Part shown: piece after piece, positions 18,581 to 27,160 of the stretch
How the letters are laid out: the number at the start of each line of letters is the position of its first letter
Numbering within the stretch: position 1 is the stretch's first letter
Assembly: GCA_022572725.1 (NCBI GenBank)
Contig: JACZVJ010000011.1
Span: 1 to 40,567 of the forward strand
DNA length: 40,567 nt
Direction: 5' to 3'
From: Nitrospinota bacterium
GTDB taxonomy: Bacteria > Nitrospirota > Nitrospiria > Nitrospirales > UBA8639
The notes under the pieces: generated by a model
What the model was told of the DNA's origin: nothing
The model's database searches: none
What the model saw: only the letters and a program-made list of their open reading frames with translations
Position numbers and translations under genes: made by a program

Positions 18581-19557
18581 AATTAGTAACTTTTCAAGTT
18601 TCTACGCCTATTGGAAAATTCGCCAGAGTTGGGGCCTTACACCATGAGACGATCGTGGATCTGAATATGGCTTACACCCTCATGCTGGCGGACAATCAGG
18701 AATCCCAACCCCATCGCCTTGCTGGCGCCGAGGTGCCTCCCACAATGAAGGAATTCCTGGAAGGGGGGCCTTCAGCGATGGACAAGGCTCGAAAGGCTTT
18801 TTCCCACGTCACGGAACGGCAGGAACCGGTCCAAGGACCCGAGGGAGAAACGATCGTGTATCAGGCCGATGGAGTTCGTCTCCTTGCCCCGATCCCTAAT
18901 CCCCCAATGATGCGGGATTTCATCGCCTTTGAGGATCACATTGCCGCCACTTCCAAAAGGCGAGGACAGCCGATTCCCCCTGAATGGTACAAAGCCCCGG
19001 TCTACTACAAAGGAAATCCGCTCACCATCATCGGACCCCAGGACGAACTCCCCTGGCCCTTGAACACCACCAAGTTGGATTATGAATTGGAGCTAGCTTG
19101 CGTGATTGGACGACGGGGAAAGGATATTTCCGTGAACGAGGCATCCCAGTACATCGCCGGATACACCATTATGAATGACTTCAGCGCCCGGGACGTACAA
19201 TTCCAAGAAATGGCCTGTCGGCTGGGACCAGCCAAAGGAAAAGATTTTGCGACCGTTCTTGGCCCCTGCCTGGTGACACCGGATGAAATTCCCGATATCA
19301 ATCAACTCACCATGATTGCTCGCATCAACGGAGAGGTCTGGTCGGAAGGGCGTTTTGGCACGATTCATTGGTCCTTTGCCCAGATGATCGGTCATGTTTC
19401 CCAGGGAGAAGCTATTTACCCCGGTGAGGTGTTCGGCTCTGGAACCGTTGGAGGTGGGTGCGGGTTGGAAATGGATCGGTATTTAAAGCCTGGGGATGTT
19501 GTTGAGTTGGAGATCCAGCCAATCGGAATTTTGAGAACCAGGGTAAAGGAAGCTTAA
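18577..19557 (+). CDS. Fumarylacetoacetate hydrolase family protein
   Basis: A 326-residue FAH-fold hydrolase. The metal ligands and signature appear as DYELELACVIGRRGKDI (acidic ligands), YTIMNDFSARDVQ and a later GSGTVGGGCGLEM loop. The start at 18577 overlaps the hmgA stop and has GGAG upstream; a start 12 bases earlier is less likely. Placement directly after homogentisate dioxygenase points to cleavage of fumaryl- or maleylacetoacetate to fumarate (or maleate) and acetoacetate. No maleylacetoacetate isomerase is seen nearby, so the enzyme may hydrolyse the maleyl isomer directly. The family also includes other C-C hydrolases and decarboxylases. Confidence 0.9.
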   Translation: MKLVTFQVSTPIGKFARVGALHHETIVDLNMAYTLMLADNQESQPHRLAGAEVPPTMKEFLEGGPSAMDKARKAFSHVTERQEPVQGPEGETIVYQADGVRLLAPIPNPPMMRDFIAFEDHIAATSKRRGQPIPPEWYKAPVYYKGNPLTIIGPQDELPWPLNTTKLDYELELACVIGRRGKDISVNEASQYIAGYTIMNDFSARDVQFQEMACRLGPAKGKDFATVLGPCLVTPDEIPDINQLTMIARINGEVWSEGRFGTIHWSFAQMIGHVSQGEAIYPGEVFGSGTVGGGCGLEMDRYLKPGDVVELEIQPIGILRTRVKEA

Positions 19558-19559
19558 GC

Positions 19560-20330
19560 ATGGGTACTGTCACTGACCAGAGCAAAAGGCTGTCCGATGT
19601 GATCGAGCGCAATCGGCTGCTGTACTCTGACCCAAACATTGATGCGACGATCCAAGGGATCATCAGTCCCTCGCCACAATCGGGCCTTTCTGAGTGGGAC
19701 ATCTTGCGGATTCTCCGTCATTCCCAGTCGGTCTTTTTCGACACGCACATTGAGGTCGTATCAGGCCAACACACGGCCACATATCTCCGATTTGAATCTA
19801 TCGCGCAGTATCCCCAATTGATTCGGGTCATCGCCCGTGGCATGGGGAAATGGATCGCTCAGCTCACCAAAAACCATAGAATTGAGGGAATTGTGGCCCC
19901 TGCCTCGGATGCCCGACTCTTGGCCGAGGGCATTGCGGCATACCTGGAGGCGGAAATTCCCTTGCGTGTGGTTCTGGCGCCCTTCGACCGCGCAACGGGA
20001 AAAATTGGAACGGATGTCCCTAGCGAAGCTATTCGAGAGGGTGAACATTTCCTCGCCTTGAACGATGTCACCGCTCGCGGCAACTGTGTCAACAAGCTGG
20101 GCCAAATCGTGACGGACCGCGGTGGGAATCTTGTCGGGATGATGGTTTGTGTACGGCGAGATAGCGGCCAGTTTCCTTTTATGGACGAGCTGGCCGCCCA
20201 CTATCCTTTTTACTTTGGGGCGGCCTTGGACATGCCCCAATGGGACCCCTCGGATTGTCCTTTGTGTCGTGCCGGGGAAACGTTATTCTCCTGGAAGGAC
20301 ATGCCGTTTTTGTTGCCGGATGGCTGTTGA
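19560..20330 (+). CDS. Phosphoribosyltransferase-like protein (orotate PRTase type)
   Basis: A 256-residue protein with a type I PRTase core. The PRPP-binding region reads HFLALNDVTARGNCVNK, a variant of the usual hydrophobic-ED-V-TTG-S loop in which the second acidic residue and the TTGG turn are changed. Upstream IEGIVAPASDARLLAEGIA resembles the conserved strand-helix of orotate PRTases. A C-terminal CPLC pair might bind metal. It starts 3 bases after the FAH stop with an AAGGA site inside that gene's end, so it belongs to the tyrosine operon. Why a PRTase should sit here is unclear. Altered PRPP residues mean catalysis is uncertain; a regulatory or divergent role is possible. Confidence 0.72.
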   Translation: MGTVTDQSKRLSDVIERNRLLYSDPNIDATIQGIISPSPQSGLSEWDILRILRHSQSVFFDTHIEVVSGQHTATYLRFESIAQYPQLIRVIARGMGKWIAQLTKNHRIEGIVAPASDARLLAEGIAAYLEAEIPLRVVLAPFDRATGKIGTDVPSEAIREGEHFLALNDVTARGNCVNKLGQIVTDRGGNLVGMMVCVRRDSGQFPFMDELAAHYPFYFGAALDMPQWDPSDCPLCRAGETLFSWKDMPFLLPDGC

Positions 20331-20615
20331 CGGCCAGCGAATTCCAGAATGTAAATCCGACGGGGCGGGAAGATAATCCGCTGAGGCTATTACCAAACCC
20401 TCCGTGCGCCCCCCTAGGCCCTCAAGACAAATGGCAAATTGTTCGAAACAGTGGGAGTTGCCCATTCGTGCTGAGTCCTTTTGTTGGACTCAAGACAGGC
20501 CCATCGATGGACGAGAAGGTCTGTTACAACAGTCTCGAACCAGGCACCTTGCCATAGAGCGCTTTCAACGAAACATGCCAAACCGTTTCGGGCCTTCTTA
20601 TGGGTTATCTAAAAA

Positions 20616-21395
20616 TTATTGGTCCTGGAAATTAGGGGGACGTTTCTCCAAGAAGGCACTCGTTCCCTCTTTTGCATCATGGGTTTCGAAGAGCTGTCCA
20701 AATAGCTCGGCTTCACGGGCCAATCCCTCTGCAAGAGGAAGGTCTTGTCCTGCTCGAAGGGCCTGCAAAGCTGCCCGAATAGCGGGGGCCCCTTTACTTT
20801 TGATGAGATCAGCCAAGGCATGGGCTCGCGGCAATAAATCTGACTGTGGGCAGACTTCGTTCACCAATCCTAGGGTTAGGGCATCATCCGCAGAAATCGT
20901 TGCCCCCGTCAGGATTAACTCAGTGGCCTTTGAGGGACCAATGGTTCGGACCAAGCGTTGGGTCCCCCCGTATCCAGGGATCAGCCCTAAATGAAGTTCT
21001 GGAAGTCCAAACGAAGCCTCTTGAGCGGCTATTCGCATATGGCATGCCAAAGCCAATTCCAAGCCCCCGCCCAGGCAGGGGCCGTTCACGGCGGCAATAA
21101 CAGGTTTGTCGAGACGTTCGATTCGGTTGAGGAGGTCCTGGCCGCGGCTTGAGAGGTCTTTCCCTTGTTGGGCTGTCTGAATTTGCCGAAGTTCTTTCAC
21201 ATCCGCACCGGGACAAAAGAACCGGCCCGATGCGGTGAACACGATGACTTTCACGGTGGGATCGGCTTCAAATCGCTCAACATGCCGATCCAGTTCCTTC
21301 AGGACATGGGTACTCAAGAGATTGGCAGGAGGATTATTGAACGTGACCGTGGCCACGCGGTCCTTCACATCCACGATAAGAAACCCGTCATTCAT
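20616..21395 (-). CDS. Enoyl-CoA hydratase/isomerase family protein
   Basis: A crotonase of about 259 residues. Motifs are FCPGADVKELR (oxyanion hole), NGPCLGGGLELALACHMRIAA and GLPELHLGLIPGYGGTQRL with the catalytic glutamate region, and LEKRPPNF at the C-terminus. It therefore looks like an active hydratase, more canonical than the one at 2650. It is convergent with the tyrosine operon and divergent from the methylcitrate operon, so it is probably transcribed alone. The ATG at 21395 is chosen because a weak GGGTG lies before it; ATG at 21407 is the alternative. Likely a general step in fatty- or branched-acid beta-oxidation. Confidence 0.9.
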   Translation of the reverse strand: MNDGFLIVDVKDRVATVTFNNPPANLLSTHVLKELDRHVERFEADPTVKVIVFTASGRFFCPGADVKELRQIQTAQQGKDLSSRGQDLLNRIERLDKPVIAAVNGPCLGGGLELALACHMRIAAQEASFGLPELHLGLIPGYGGTQRLVRTIGPSKATELILTGATISADDALTLGLVNEVCPQSDLLPRAHALADLIKSKGAPAIRAALQALRAGQDLPLAEGLAREAELFGQLFETHDAKEGTSAFLEKRPPNFQDQ

Positions 21396-21643
21396 AGGAG
21401 CACCCATTCACAGTGTTTTGGGACCAATTGTCTTTTTCTAAAAACCGGAAAGCCAAGCTCATCATGAACCATGTGACAGACCGTAATCAGACGGGCAAGA
21501 TTCGTCAATCAATTCTTTCAGGCATTCATTTTAACAAATCTGAAGATTGTTGATCCCAGGGGGTGTACCCGTGATACCCCAACGCTCCCCGTGAGGCCAT
21601 CTGGTGAGTGGGTTGGGGGACAAAAGCCCGAGGGAGACTGAAT

Positions 21644-23062
21644 ATGGCAGGACATCAGGAACCTTTACTTGTGAGAAGGCTGGCGAATTACGCCCACCGG
21701 CTTTCATTTAAAGATCTTCCTATCGAAGTCATCCATGAAGTCAAGCGCCGAATCTTGGATAGCCTTGGCTGTGCTTACGGGGCGTTACATAGCACACCCG
21801 GTCGGATTGTTCGGCGCCTGGGTGGCGCCATTCCCATACGAAAGGGGGCCACCCTCTGGGGAACCCCTTACCGAACGACCCCGGAGATGGCGGCTTTCGT
21901 CAATGGCAGTTTGGTTCGATATCTCGACTTCAATGACACCTACCTTTCCAAAGAACCGGCTCACCCTTCGGACAATATCCCAGCTTGCCTTGCCATTGGT
22001 GAAGTGACCCACGCCGGTGGGAAGGACGTGATTTTGGCCATTGTCATCGCCTATGAGTTGCAATGCCGACTGTGTGATGCCGCGGCGCTTCGTCCCCTTG
22101 GCTGGGACCACGTCACCTATGGCGCATTCTCGACAGCGCTCGCAACGTCGAAGTTATTGAAGCTTTCCCCTGAAACCACTGCCCATGCCCTGAGTTTAGC
22201 CGGAGTCACCGCTGGGGCTCTTCGACAAACCAGAGTGGGAGAAGTGTCATCGTGGAAGGCCTGCGCCTTTGCCAACGCAGCAAGAAACGGAGTGTTTGCC
22301 ACCCTGGCGGCCCAGCAGGGCATGACTGGGCCACTTGACGTGTTTGAGGGTGAAAAAGGATTTATGCGTGTGATCTCCGGCCAGTTTTCTCTTCCCCGAC
22401 TGGGTGGAGAACAAGGGGCCCCATTTAAAATTTTGGACACGTACATAAAACCTCACCCGGTCGAATACCACGCCCAGTCCGCCGTTGAAGCCGCTTTCCA
22501 AATTCGGCGCATGATGAGGGACTCCGAAGGACATTTTGATGTGGCCTCCATCGCCACAATCGAAGCCATAAGCTTTGACGTGGCCATCGAGATCATTGGT
22601 CGAGACCCCCAGAAATGGCATCCCAAGACCCGAGAAACGGCCGACCATAGTCTGCCGTATTGCGTAGCCGTAGCCCTCAGCGACGGCGGGGTTTCCCCGC
22701 AGTCGTTTTCTCCCAAACGGTTGGCCGACAAACAACTTCATGACCTCGTTCAAAAGGTTCGGGTGATTGAAGAGCCGGAGTTTACCGCCCGGTATCCTGA
22801 GGCCATGTCCACCAGGCTTCGCGTCGTGACCGTGAAGGGCCGTGAGTACGTGGCACAGGTCGATTATGCTCCGGGGCATCCGAGAAGACCCCTTTCTGAT
22901 CAGGGCATTGAATTGAAGTTCCATCGGCAGGCGGATCGGAAGATTGGAAAGCACTCTGCCAACCGTCTGATCGCACGAGTGTGGGAACTTGAAAAAATGA
23001 AAGATGTAGGAAGTTTGATTGGTGCGATGCCCGTGGTGACCAAATACAAGGTGGCGTGTTGA
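21644..23062 (+). CDS. prpD: MmgE/PrpD family, probable 2-methylcitrate dehydratase
   Basis: A 472-residue MmgE/PrpD-fold protein. Typical segments are LDSLGCAYGAL near the N-terminus, FVNGSLVRYLDFNDTYL, HPSDNIPACLAIGE, the ALSLAGVTAG helix and a lid-domain segment with KPHPVEYHAQSAVEAA and ETADHSLPYCVAVAL. The start at 21644 follows GGGAG at 8 bases; an in-frame start at 21608 lacks a site. The stop overlaps the prpB start region, and citrate synthase follows, so the likely reaction is dehydration of 2-methylcitrate to 2-methylaconitate in the methylcitrate cycle. The family also contains cis-aconitate decarboxylase and iminodisuccinate epimerase, but context argues against them. Confidence 0.93.
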   Translation: MAGHQEPLLVRRLANYAHRLSFKDLPIEVIHEVKRRILDSLGCAYGALHSTPGRIVRRLGGAIPIRKGATLWGTPYRTTPEMAAFVNGSLVRYLDFNDTYLSKEPAHPSDNIPACLAIGEVTHAGGKDVILAIVIAYELQCRLCDAAALRPLGWDHVTYGAFSTALATSKLLKLSPETTAHALSLAGVTAGALRQTRVGEVSSWKACAFANAARNGVFATLAAQQGMTGPLDVFEGEKGFMRVISGQFSLPRLGGEQGAPFKILDTYIKPHPVEYHAQSAVEAAFQIRRMMRDSEGHFDVASIATIEAISFDVAIEIIGRDPQKWHPKTRETADHSLPYCVAVALSDGGVSPQSFSPKRLADKQLHDLVQKVRVIEEPEFTARYPEAMSTRLRVVTVKGREYVAQVDYAPGHPRRPLSDQGIELKFHRQADRKIGKHSANRLIARVWELEKMKDVGSLIGAMPVVTKYKVAC

Positions 23063-23961
23063 ACGTGAAAACCAGTCCGTCGGCGAAGCTTCGAGAACTC
23101 CTCCAATCCGGAACTCTGGCAGTCCCAGGAGCCTTTAATGCCTTCTCGGCACGGTTGATTGAGGAAGCGGGTTTTCCCGCTGTGTACATGTCTGGGGCAG
23201 GAATTTCTGCCGGCCGGGCTATGCCCGACACTGGGCTGTTAACGATGACGGAGGTGGCGAAGGAAGCCCGTCATATTTCACGGGCCGTCCAAATCCCCGT
23301 GATCGCCGATGCGGACACGGGCTTTGGTGATGTCGACCAGGTGTACCGCACGGTCCAGGAATTGGAATCCGCCGGGGTCGCAGGAATCCAACTGGAGGAC
23401 CAGACATTGGCCAAGCGGTGTGGGCATCTGCCTGGGAAGCACGTCATTAGTCGCGAGGCCATGTGTGACAAGATTGTTTCGGCTGTGAGGGCCAAACAGG
23501 ATCAGGATCTCCTCATCATCGCCAGGACCGATGCACGTGCCGTTGAAGGCTTGGATCGCGCCATTGAACGCGCAAAGGCCTATAGCGTGGCGGGGGCCGA
23601 TGCAATTTTCCCCGAAGCGCTTGAGTCGGCCGAAGAGTTCCAAAAATTTGCAAAAGGACTGAACGATCCAACGATGGTGTTAATGGCCAATATGACGGAG
23701 TGGGGCAAAACCCCGTTGCTCTCGGTCGATGAATTTTCAAATTTGGGGTACCACATTGTCATTTTCCCCATGATGATGTTTCGGCTTATGGCCAGGGCCA
23801 TGGAAGAGGGCCTAATTGAGCTTCGGGCTTACGGGACTCAAAAGGGATTAATGGGGCGCATGCAGACCAGGAAGCAACTGTACGAAATCCTTCGCTATGA
23901 AGACTACGACCAACCCGAAGTTCCCATGAAAGAAAAAAGAAAGGTGGGTGCTCTATGGTGA
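23056..23961 (+). CDS. prpB: 2-methylisocitrate lyase (isocitrate lyase/PEP mutase family)
   Basis: Splits 2-methylisocitrate to pyruvate and succinate. The 301-residue barrel has VPGAFNAFSARLIEEAGFPAVY, the Mg site ADADTGFGD and the catalytic loop KRCGHLPGK, which is the PrpB form of the isocitrate-lyase loop (KKCGH). RTDAR and GADAIFPEAL follow. Length is normal for PrpB. No ATG is available: GTG at 23056, TTG at 23059 or GTG at 23065 could start translation, all near an AAGGTGG ribosome site that lies inside the end of prpD. The 3' end overlaps citrate synthase by 7 bases, so the three genes are one translationally coupled operon. Confidence 0.93.
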   Translation: MLNVKTSPSAKLRELLQSGTLAVPGAFNAFSARLIEEAGFPAVYMSGAGISAGRAMPDTGLLTMTEVAKEARHISRAVQIPVIADADTGFGDVDQVYRTVQELESAGVAGIQLEDQTLAKRCGHLPGKHVISREAMCDKIVSAVRAKQDQDLLIIARTDARAVEGLDRAIERAKAYSVAGADAIFPEALESAEEFQKFAKGLNDPTMVLMANMTEWGKTPLLSVDEFSNLGYHIVIFPMMMFRLMARAMEEGLIELRAYGTQKGLMGRMQTRKQLYEILRYEDYDQPEVPMKEKRKVGALW

Positions 23962-25130
23962 CAGTGGCGAATAAGGCAGGCCTCGAAGGAATTTCAGCCG
24001 GAGAAAGTGCGATTTGCCAGATTGATGAGGAGAAGGGAGGTCTGCAATACCGTGGGTACAGAGTGGAAGACCTTGCGGAGCAGGCTTCCTTTGAGGAAGT
24101 GGCCTATTTGCTCCTGATGGGGGAACTACCCTCTCATCAAGAATTACAGGCGTGGAAACGCGAGTTGGATTATGCCGGGTTTTTACCCGATCCGATCCCA
24201 CAGGTGTTACGTTTGGTACCTGCAACAGCACACCTCATGGACACGCTTCGAACGGGAGTATCGCTCCTCGGGATGATGGATTCCGAAGCGAATAACCCAT
24301 CGTTTGAGGCCAATGTGCATAAAGCCACGAGATTGATAGCCAGACTCCCATTGATCCTATCCCTGGCATGTCAATCAAAACAAGACAAGCACCAACCTAT
24401 CTCGGCTGGCACATGTGCAGAAAACCTTCTGTACTTGTTGACAGGGACCAGGGATAAAGCCAAGGCAAAGGAATTGGAGGTATCGCTGATCTTATATGCC
24501 GAGCACGAATTCAATGCCTCAACCTTTGCGGCTCGGGTGACTGCCTCAACCTGGGCCGACCTCTATGGAGGGGTCACGTCCGCGATCGCGACGCTCAAAG
24601 GCCCTTCGCACGGGGGGGCCAATGAAGCGGTCGCCGAGATGTTGGTAAAAATCGAGCGACCCGAAAAGGCAAAAGCCTGGGTTCTTGCGGCTCTGGATCG
24701 AAAGGAGCGAGTCATGGGGTTCGGGCATCGGGTTCTGAAGCTCGAAGATCCCAGGTCCGTCATTATGAAACGGCGGGCCAAAGCCCTCAGTGAAAACATG
24801 GGAGAGATGCGGTGGTACGAAATGGCAGAAATCATGGACCAAACCATGCAAGAGGAAAAAGGCCTCCTCCCGAATCTGGATTTTTATACCGCGGTGGTCT
24901 ATTTGCTCCTGAAACTCCCGATTAAGACCTATACCCCGATTTTTGTGACCAGCCGCGTGGCGGGATGGTGCGCCCATATTATTGAGCAGCAGGCCAACAA
25001 CCGAATTATGCGGCCTCGGGCAACATACATCGGCCCACCGACAAGGGAGTATCTTCCAATCCAGCACCGGTCCTCGAGGGGAACAATCGGACCTGGAATC
25101 TCCCCACCTGATGACCCCGTTCTGAATTGA
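23955..25130 (+). CDS. prpC: Citrate synthase family, probable 2-methylcitrate synthase
   Basis: Condenses propionyl-CoA (or acetyl-CoA) with oxaloacetate. The 391-residue protein shows the small-type citrate synthase layout: GGLQYRGYRVEDLAEQ, the active-site histidine segment LYAEHEFNASTFAARV, GPSHGGANEAV, the MGFGHRVLK..DPR loop and a terminal RPRATYIGPP segment. ATG at 23955 follows GGTGGGTG and overlaps the prpB stop. In the PrpD-PrpB context the substrate is most likely propionyl-CoA, but residual or main citrate synthase activity cannot be excluded by sequence because the two enzymes are closely related. Confidence 0.92.
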   Translation: MVTVANKAGLEGISAGESAICQIDEEKGGLQYRGYRVEDLAEQASFEEVAYLLLMGELPSHQELQAWKRELDYAGFLPDPIPQVLRLVPATAHLMDTLRTGVSLLGMMDSEANNPSFEANVHKATRLIARLPLILSLACQSKQDKHQPISAGTCAENLLYLLTGTRDKAKAKELEVSLILYAEHEFNASTFAARVTASTWADLYGGVTSAIATLKGPSHGGANEAVAEMLVKIERPEKAKAWVLAALDRKERVMGFGHRVLKLEDPRSVIMKRRAKALSENMGEMRWYEMAEIMDQTMQEEKGLLPNLDFYTAVVYLLLKLPIKTYTPIFVTSRVAGWCAHIIEQQANNRIMRPRATYIGPPTREYLPIQHRSSRGTIGPGISPPDDPVLN

Positions 25131-25195
25131 CCCGCCGGACCCAGAGCCATTTACGTTGAGACTGTTGAAGGCCCTTTCGCGCGCTTCGACTGGCT

Positions 25196-25243
25196 TATAG
25201 TGTTTTCGCTTTCAATGAGTACATCTCAAATCTCCCTCGCCCC
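25196..25243 (+). repeat. Repeat family B, partial copy 1
   Basis: These 48 bases match 41 of 48 positions at 37262-37309, beginning TATAGTGTTTT and ending CTCCCTCGCCCC. The second copy is bounded by a 15-bp inverted repeat, but the right-hand partner is not present here, so this copy looks truncated or decayed. It lies about 65 bases after the methylcitrate synthase stop and about 95 bases before repeat family A. Confidence 0.75.
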
Positions 25244-25336
25244 TAATAAAATCTCACAAAGCCTTCCTCTCGTAATAAAGAGGGAAGACCAAAGAGCCCA
25301 TCGCGGAGTGAAGGGGGAGAAAGTGCGAAAAGATCC

Positions 25337-25544
25337 TAGCAGGATGTTGAAAAAGTCCGCCAGCTTTGTTCTCGCGGCGCTTGGAGGCTCGACGTACCGA
25401 ACAGAGTACGCCTCGCCTCCTCGCTTGCTGCGGCCGCGCTGGACGGCCTTTTTGACCATCCTGCGGTCCGCTCGGATGCCGTCCCTGATCTCCTAGAGTG
25501 CTGTGTTGCCCCTGTGCCAAAAGGGTTTTTCAACAACCTGCTAG
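25337..25544. repeat. Repeat family A, copy 1, MITE-like with nested ends
   Basis: The first 129 bases (25337-25465) match 37113-37241 with only three differences by eye. The left end CTAGCAGGATGTTGAAAAA and a far-right end at 25526-25544 are inverted copies with one mismatch in 19. An inner end at about 25443-25465 also resembles an inverted terminus, so the locus seems to be a basic element carrying an extra 79-base extension with its own terminus. No transposase is present, so any movement would need help from elsewhere. Small ORFs inside it are by-products of the repeat. Confidence 0.88.
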
Positions 25545-25613
25545 GGTGGGGCGAAGGAAATTCCGCGGAACAAAACGATTGTCTTCAAGAATGGGCGGAG
25601 GTGAGTTCGACGA

Positions 25614-26585
25614 TCATGGGGATGAGTGCCGCTTTCTGTTTTTTAGAAACCGATCAACCTGTGTTTTGAAAGACCGTTCTCCCCGGTATTCCAAAACGTA
25701 TCGAGTTTCAAACAGAGGGGCCGGGTTCAAGTCGTGGAGGTGATCTTGATGCCAGCTAATATGAAGCTGGTCAATCATGGTAATGGGCGGGGCGGTGCCG
25801 TCAATGCCTAAGGAACGCTCATCGTACGAGCGGGAAAAAATAAGAATTTCGTTGTCGAAGAGAGCGGCATTGATCTCGGCCTCCACGCCGTGTTTTTTGT
25901 AATCAGCCGCCAGCCGTTGGAAAGTCAGGGATTGGTCCAGGTCCTCGCCAAACGCAAAATACACGGACACCCCAACCCGCCGTTGATCATTCATCACCTG
26001 CAGCGCATCAGCAACCTGGGTGTCATCGATCACTTGGGAATGCTTGAAGATAAAGACCCGGCGGATTTTGACCCCTTGTCTTACGGCGACCTGGTTCGCC
26101 ATGAGATAGTTTGGAAACAAGGGCCCGTCCCGTTTCCATACCTGCCACCGCTCCATAATGGAGTCCACGGAAACCTTGACCGACCGTATGAGTCGTTCCA
26201 TTTCCGTATGGGCCACATTCCCCTCATACGAAAGCATTTGGCTTTCGAATTGGCGGAGCTCCTGACCGATGTCTTCGACCTTTTGAGGAATATAACGGGG
26301 TCGTTCGGGAACATTGCTCATGACATCAACGGCCGTGAGGGCCATCGCCCAGTGGCTCTTTTCATCCGGAGGAGCTTTATCCTTCTGAGCGACGATGAGA
26401 AGTTCCATGGGATTCTTATCGAGAAGATTCGCCATCCTGATGCAGACTGAGGTATTGGGAACCTTTCGTCCCCGCCGAAACCAATTCGCCTCGGGCTGGC
26501 TGACCTTCAGTTTTTTCGCCAACACGTAGTCATTAGTGATCCCGTATTTTTCTTTGATTTGTTCGATATATTTGGGAATCTCCAT
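25614..26585 (-). CDS. XRE-family transcriptional regulator with unknown C-terminal domain
   Basis: A 323-residue protein. Residues 1-60 form a Cro/CI-type helix-turn-helix (IEQIKEKYGITNDYVLAKKLKVSQPEANWFRRGRKVP...MANLLDKNP). A short charged linker leads to a helical stretch (about 100-165) and an alpha/beta domain with GVKIRRVFIFKHSQ and RVGVSVYFAFGE. That pattern recalls sensor domains of the PLD-like or nucleotide-binding kind, but I cannot name it. The ATG at 26585 has GGAGG five bases upstream; a longer frame to 26666 lacks a site. It faces the methylcitrate operon tail to tail across repeats, and a GTTCT/AGAAC inverted repeat lies about 155 bases upstream. Target genes are unknown. Confidence 0.85.
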   Translation of the reverse strand: MEIPKYIEQIKEKYGITNDYVLAKKLKVSQPEANWFRRGRKVPNTSVCIRMANLLDKNPMELLIVAQKDKAPPDEKSHWAMALTAVDVMSNVPERPRYIPQKVEDIGQELRQFESQMLSYEGNVAHTEMERLIRSVKVSVDSIMERWQVWKRDGPLFPNYLMANQVAVRQGVKIRRVFIFKHSQVIDDTQVADALQVMNDQRRVGVSVYFAFGEDLDQSLTFQRLAADYKKHGVEAEINAALFDNEILIFSRSYDERSLGIDGTAPPITMIDQLHISWHQDHLHDLNPAPLFETRYVLEYRGERSFKTQVDRFLKNRKRHSSP

Positions 26586-26739
26586 TGTGGCCTCCACGCC
26601 TGCCGATACCATAATAGTATTGAATGAAAGAGGGAGCAAATATAATTTAGGTAGGCCCTTTATCAAATAGCCGGTTGAATGAGGCGGTGCTTATCATTAA
26701 GAACAACCTGCGGACGGCTGGGATTTCTCGGGAGGACTA

Positions 26740-26756
26740 GTTCTCTTTTTCAGAAC
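26740..26756. promoter_or_regulatory. Inverted repeat GTTCT-N7-AGAAC, possible operator
   Basis: Perfect 5-bp arms separated by seven bases lie upstream of the XRE gene, with further AGAACAG and TGAACAG half-site-like copies at 26752-26758 and 26790-26796. XRE regulators often control their own promoter through such palindromes. Binding by this particular regulator is inference. Confidence 0.4.
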
Positions 26757-26764
26757 AGTTCGCC

Positions 26765-26785
26765 ATGGGTGTGCCGTTCACCCAT
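26765..26785. other. 7-bp perfect stem-loop in the gap upstream of the XRE gene
   Basis: ATGGGTG (26765-26771) and CACCCAT (26779-26785) are exact complements around a 7-base loop, followed by TTTTCT. It could be a weak terminator on the plus strand, an RNA hairpin or an operator. Nothing here decides which. Confidence 0.45.
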
Positions 26786-26934
26786 TTTCTGAACAGGTGG
26801 GAGGTTGAAGGCTCGGATTATGGCGGAGAACAAAGAGAGAAAAGGGCTGAAGACTAGACTGCGTCAATGGGAGGAGAAGCGCAAGCCAGCGCCGTCCCAG
26901 TCAGCATGCACTGAAATCGTCTCGCCATCACAGC

Positions 26935-26972
26935 GCGCCCCCCACCTTCCTGGTGCGGGGCGCCTTCTTTTT
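26935..26972 (+). terminator. Rho-independent terminator-like hairpin
   Basis: Twelve-base G+C-rich arms (26935-26946 and 26952-26963) pair with one mismatch around a 5-base loop and are followed by CTTCTTTTT. This is the best intrinsic terminator shape I see in the window, yet no convincing plus-strand gene ends just before it. The transcript it would end must start between the XRE gene and here, so a short untranslated RNA or a very small ORF is possible. Bases 26973-27160 hold nothing I can name apart from the ribosome site of the next gene. Confidence 0.6.
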
Positions 26973-27160
26973 GGCGAAACAAAAGGCCCTCGTTGGCCCG
27001 GGACGAAATCCCCGCCTTTAAGAAAAACCTCAGGAGATGGATTCCCAGGATTTAAAAGAACCAGGATCCTTTTCTTGTCCGGTTTCTTGCTTTTAACCCA
27101 GGTCTCCATCCGTAATTTAGCGGTCGTTTTCATCCTATCTTACGAAACGCGAGGTGAAGC

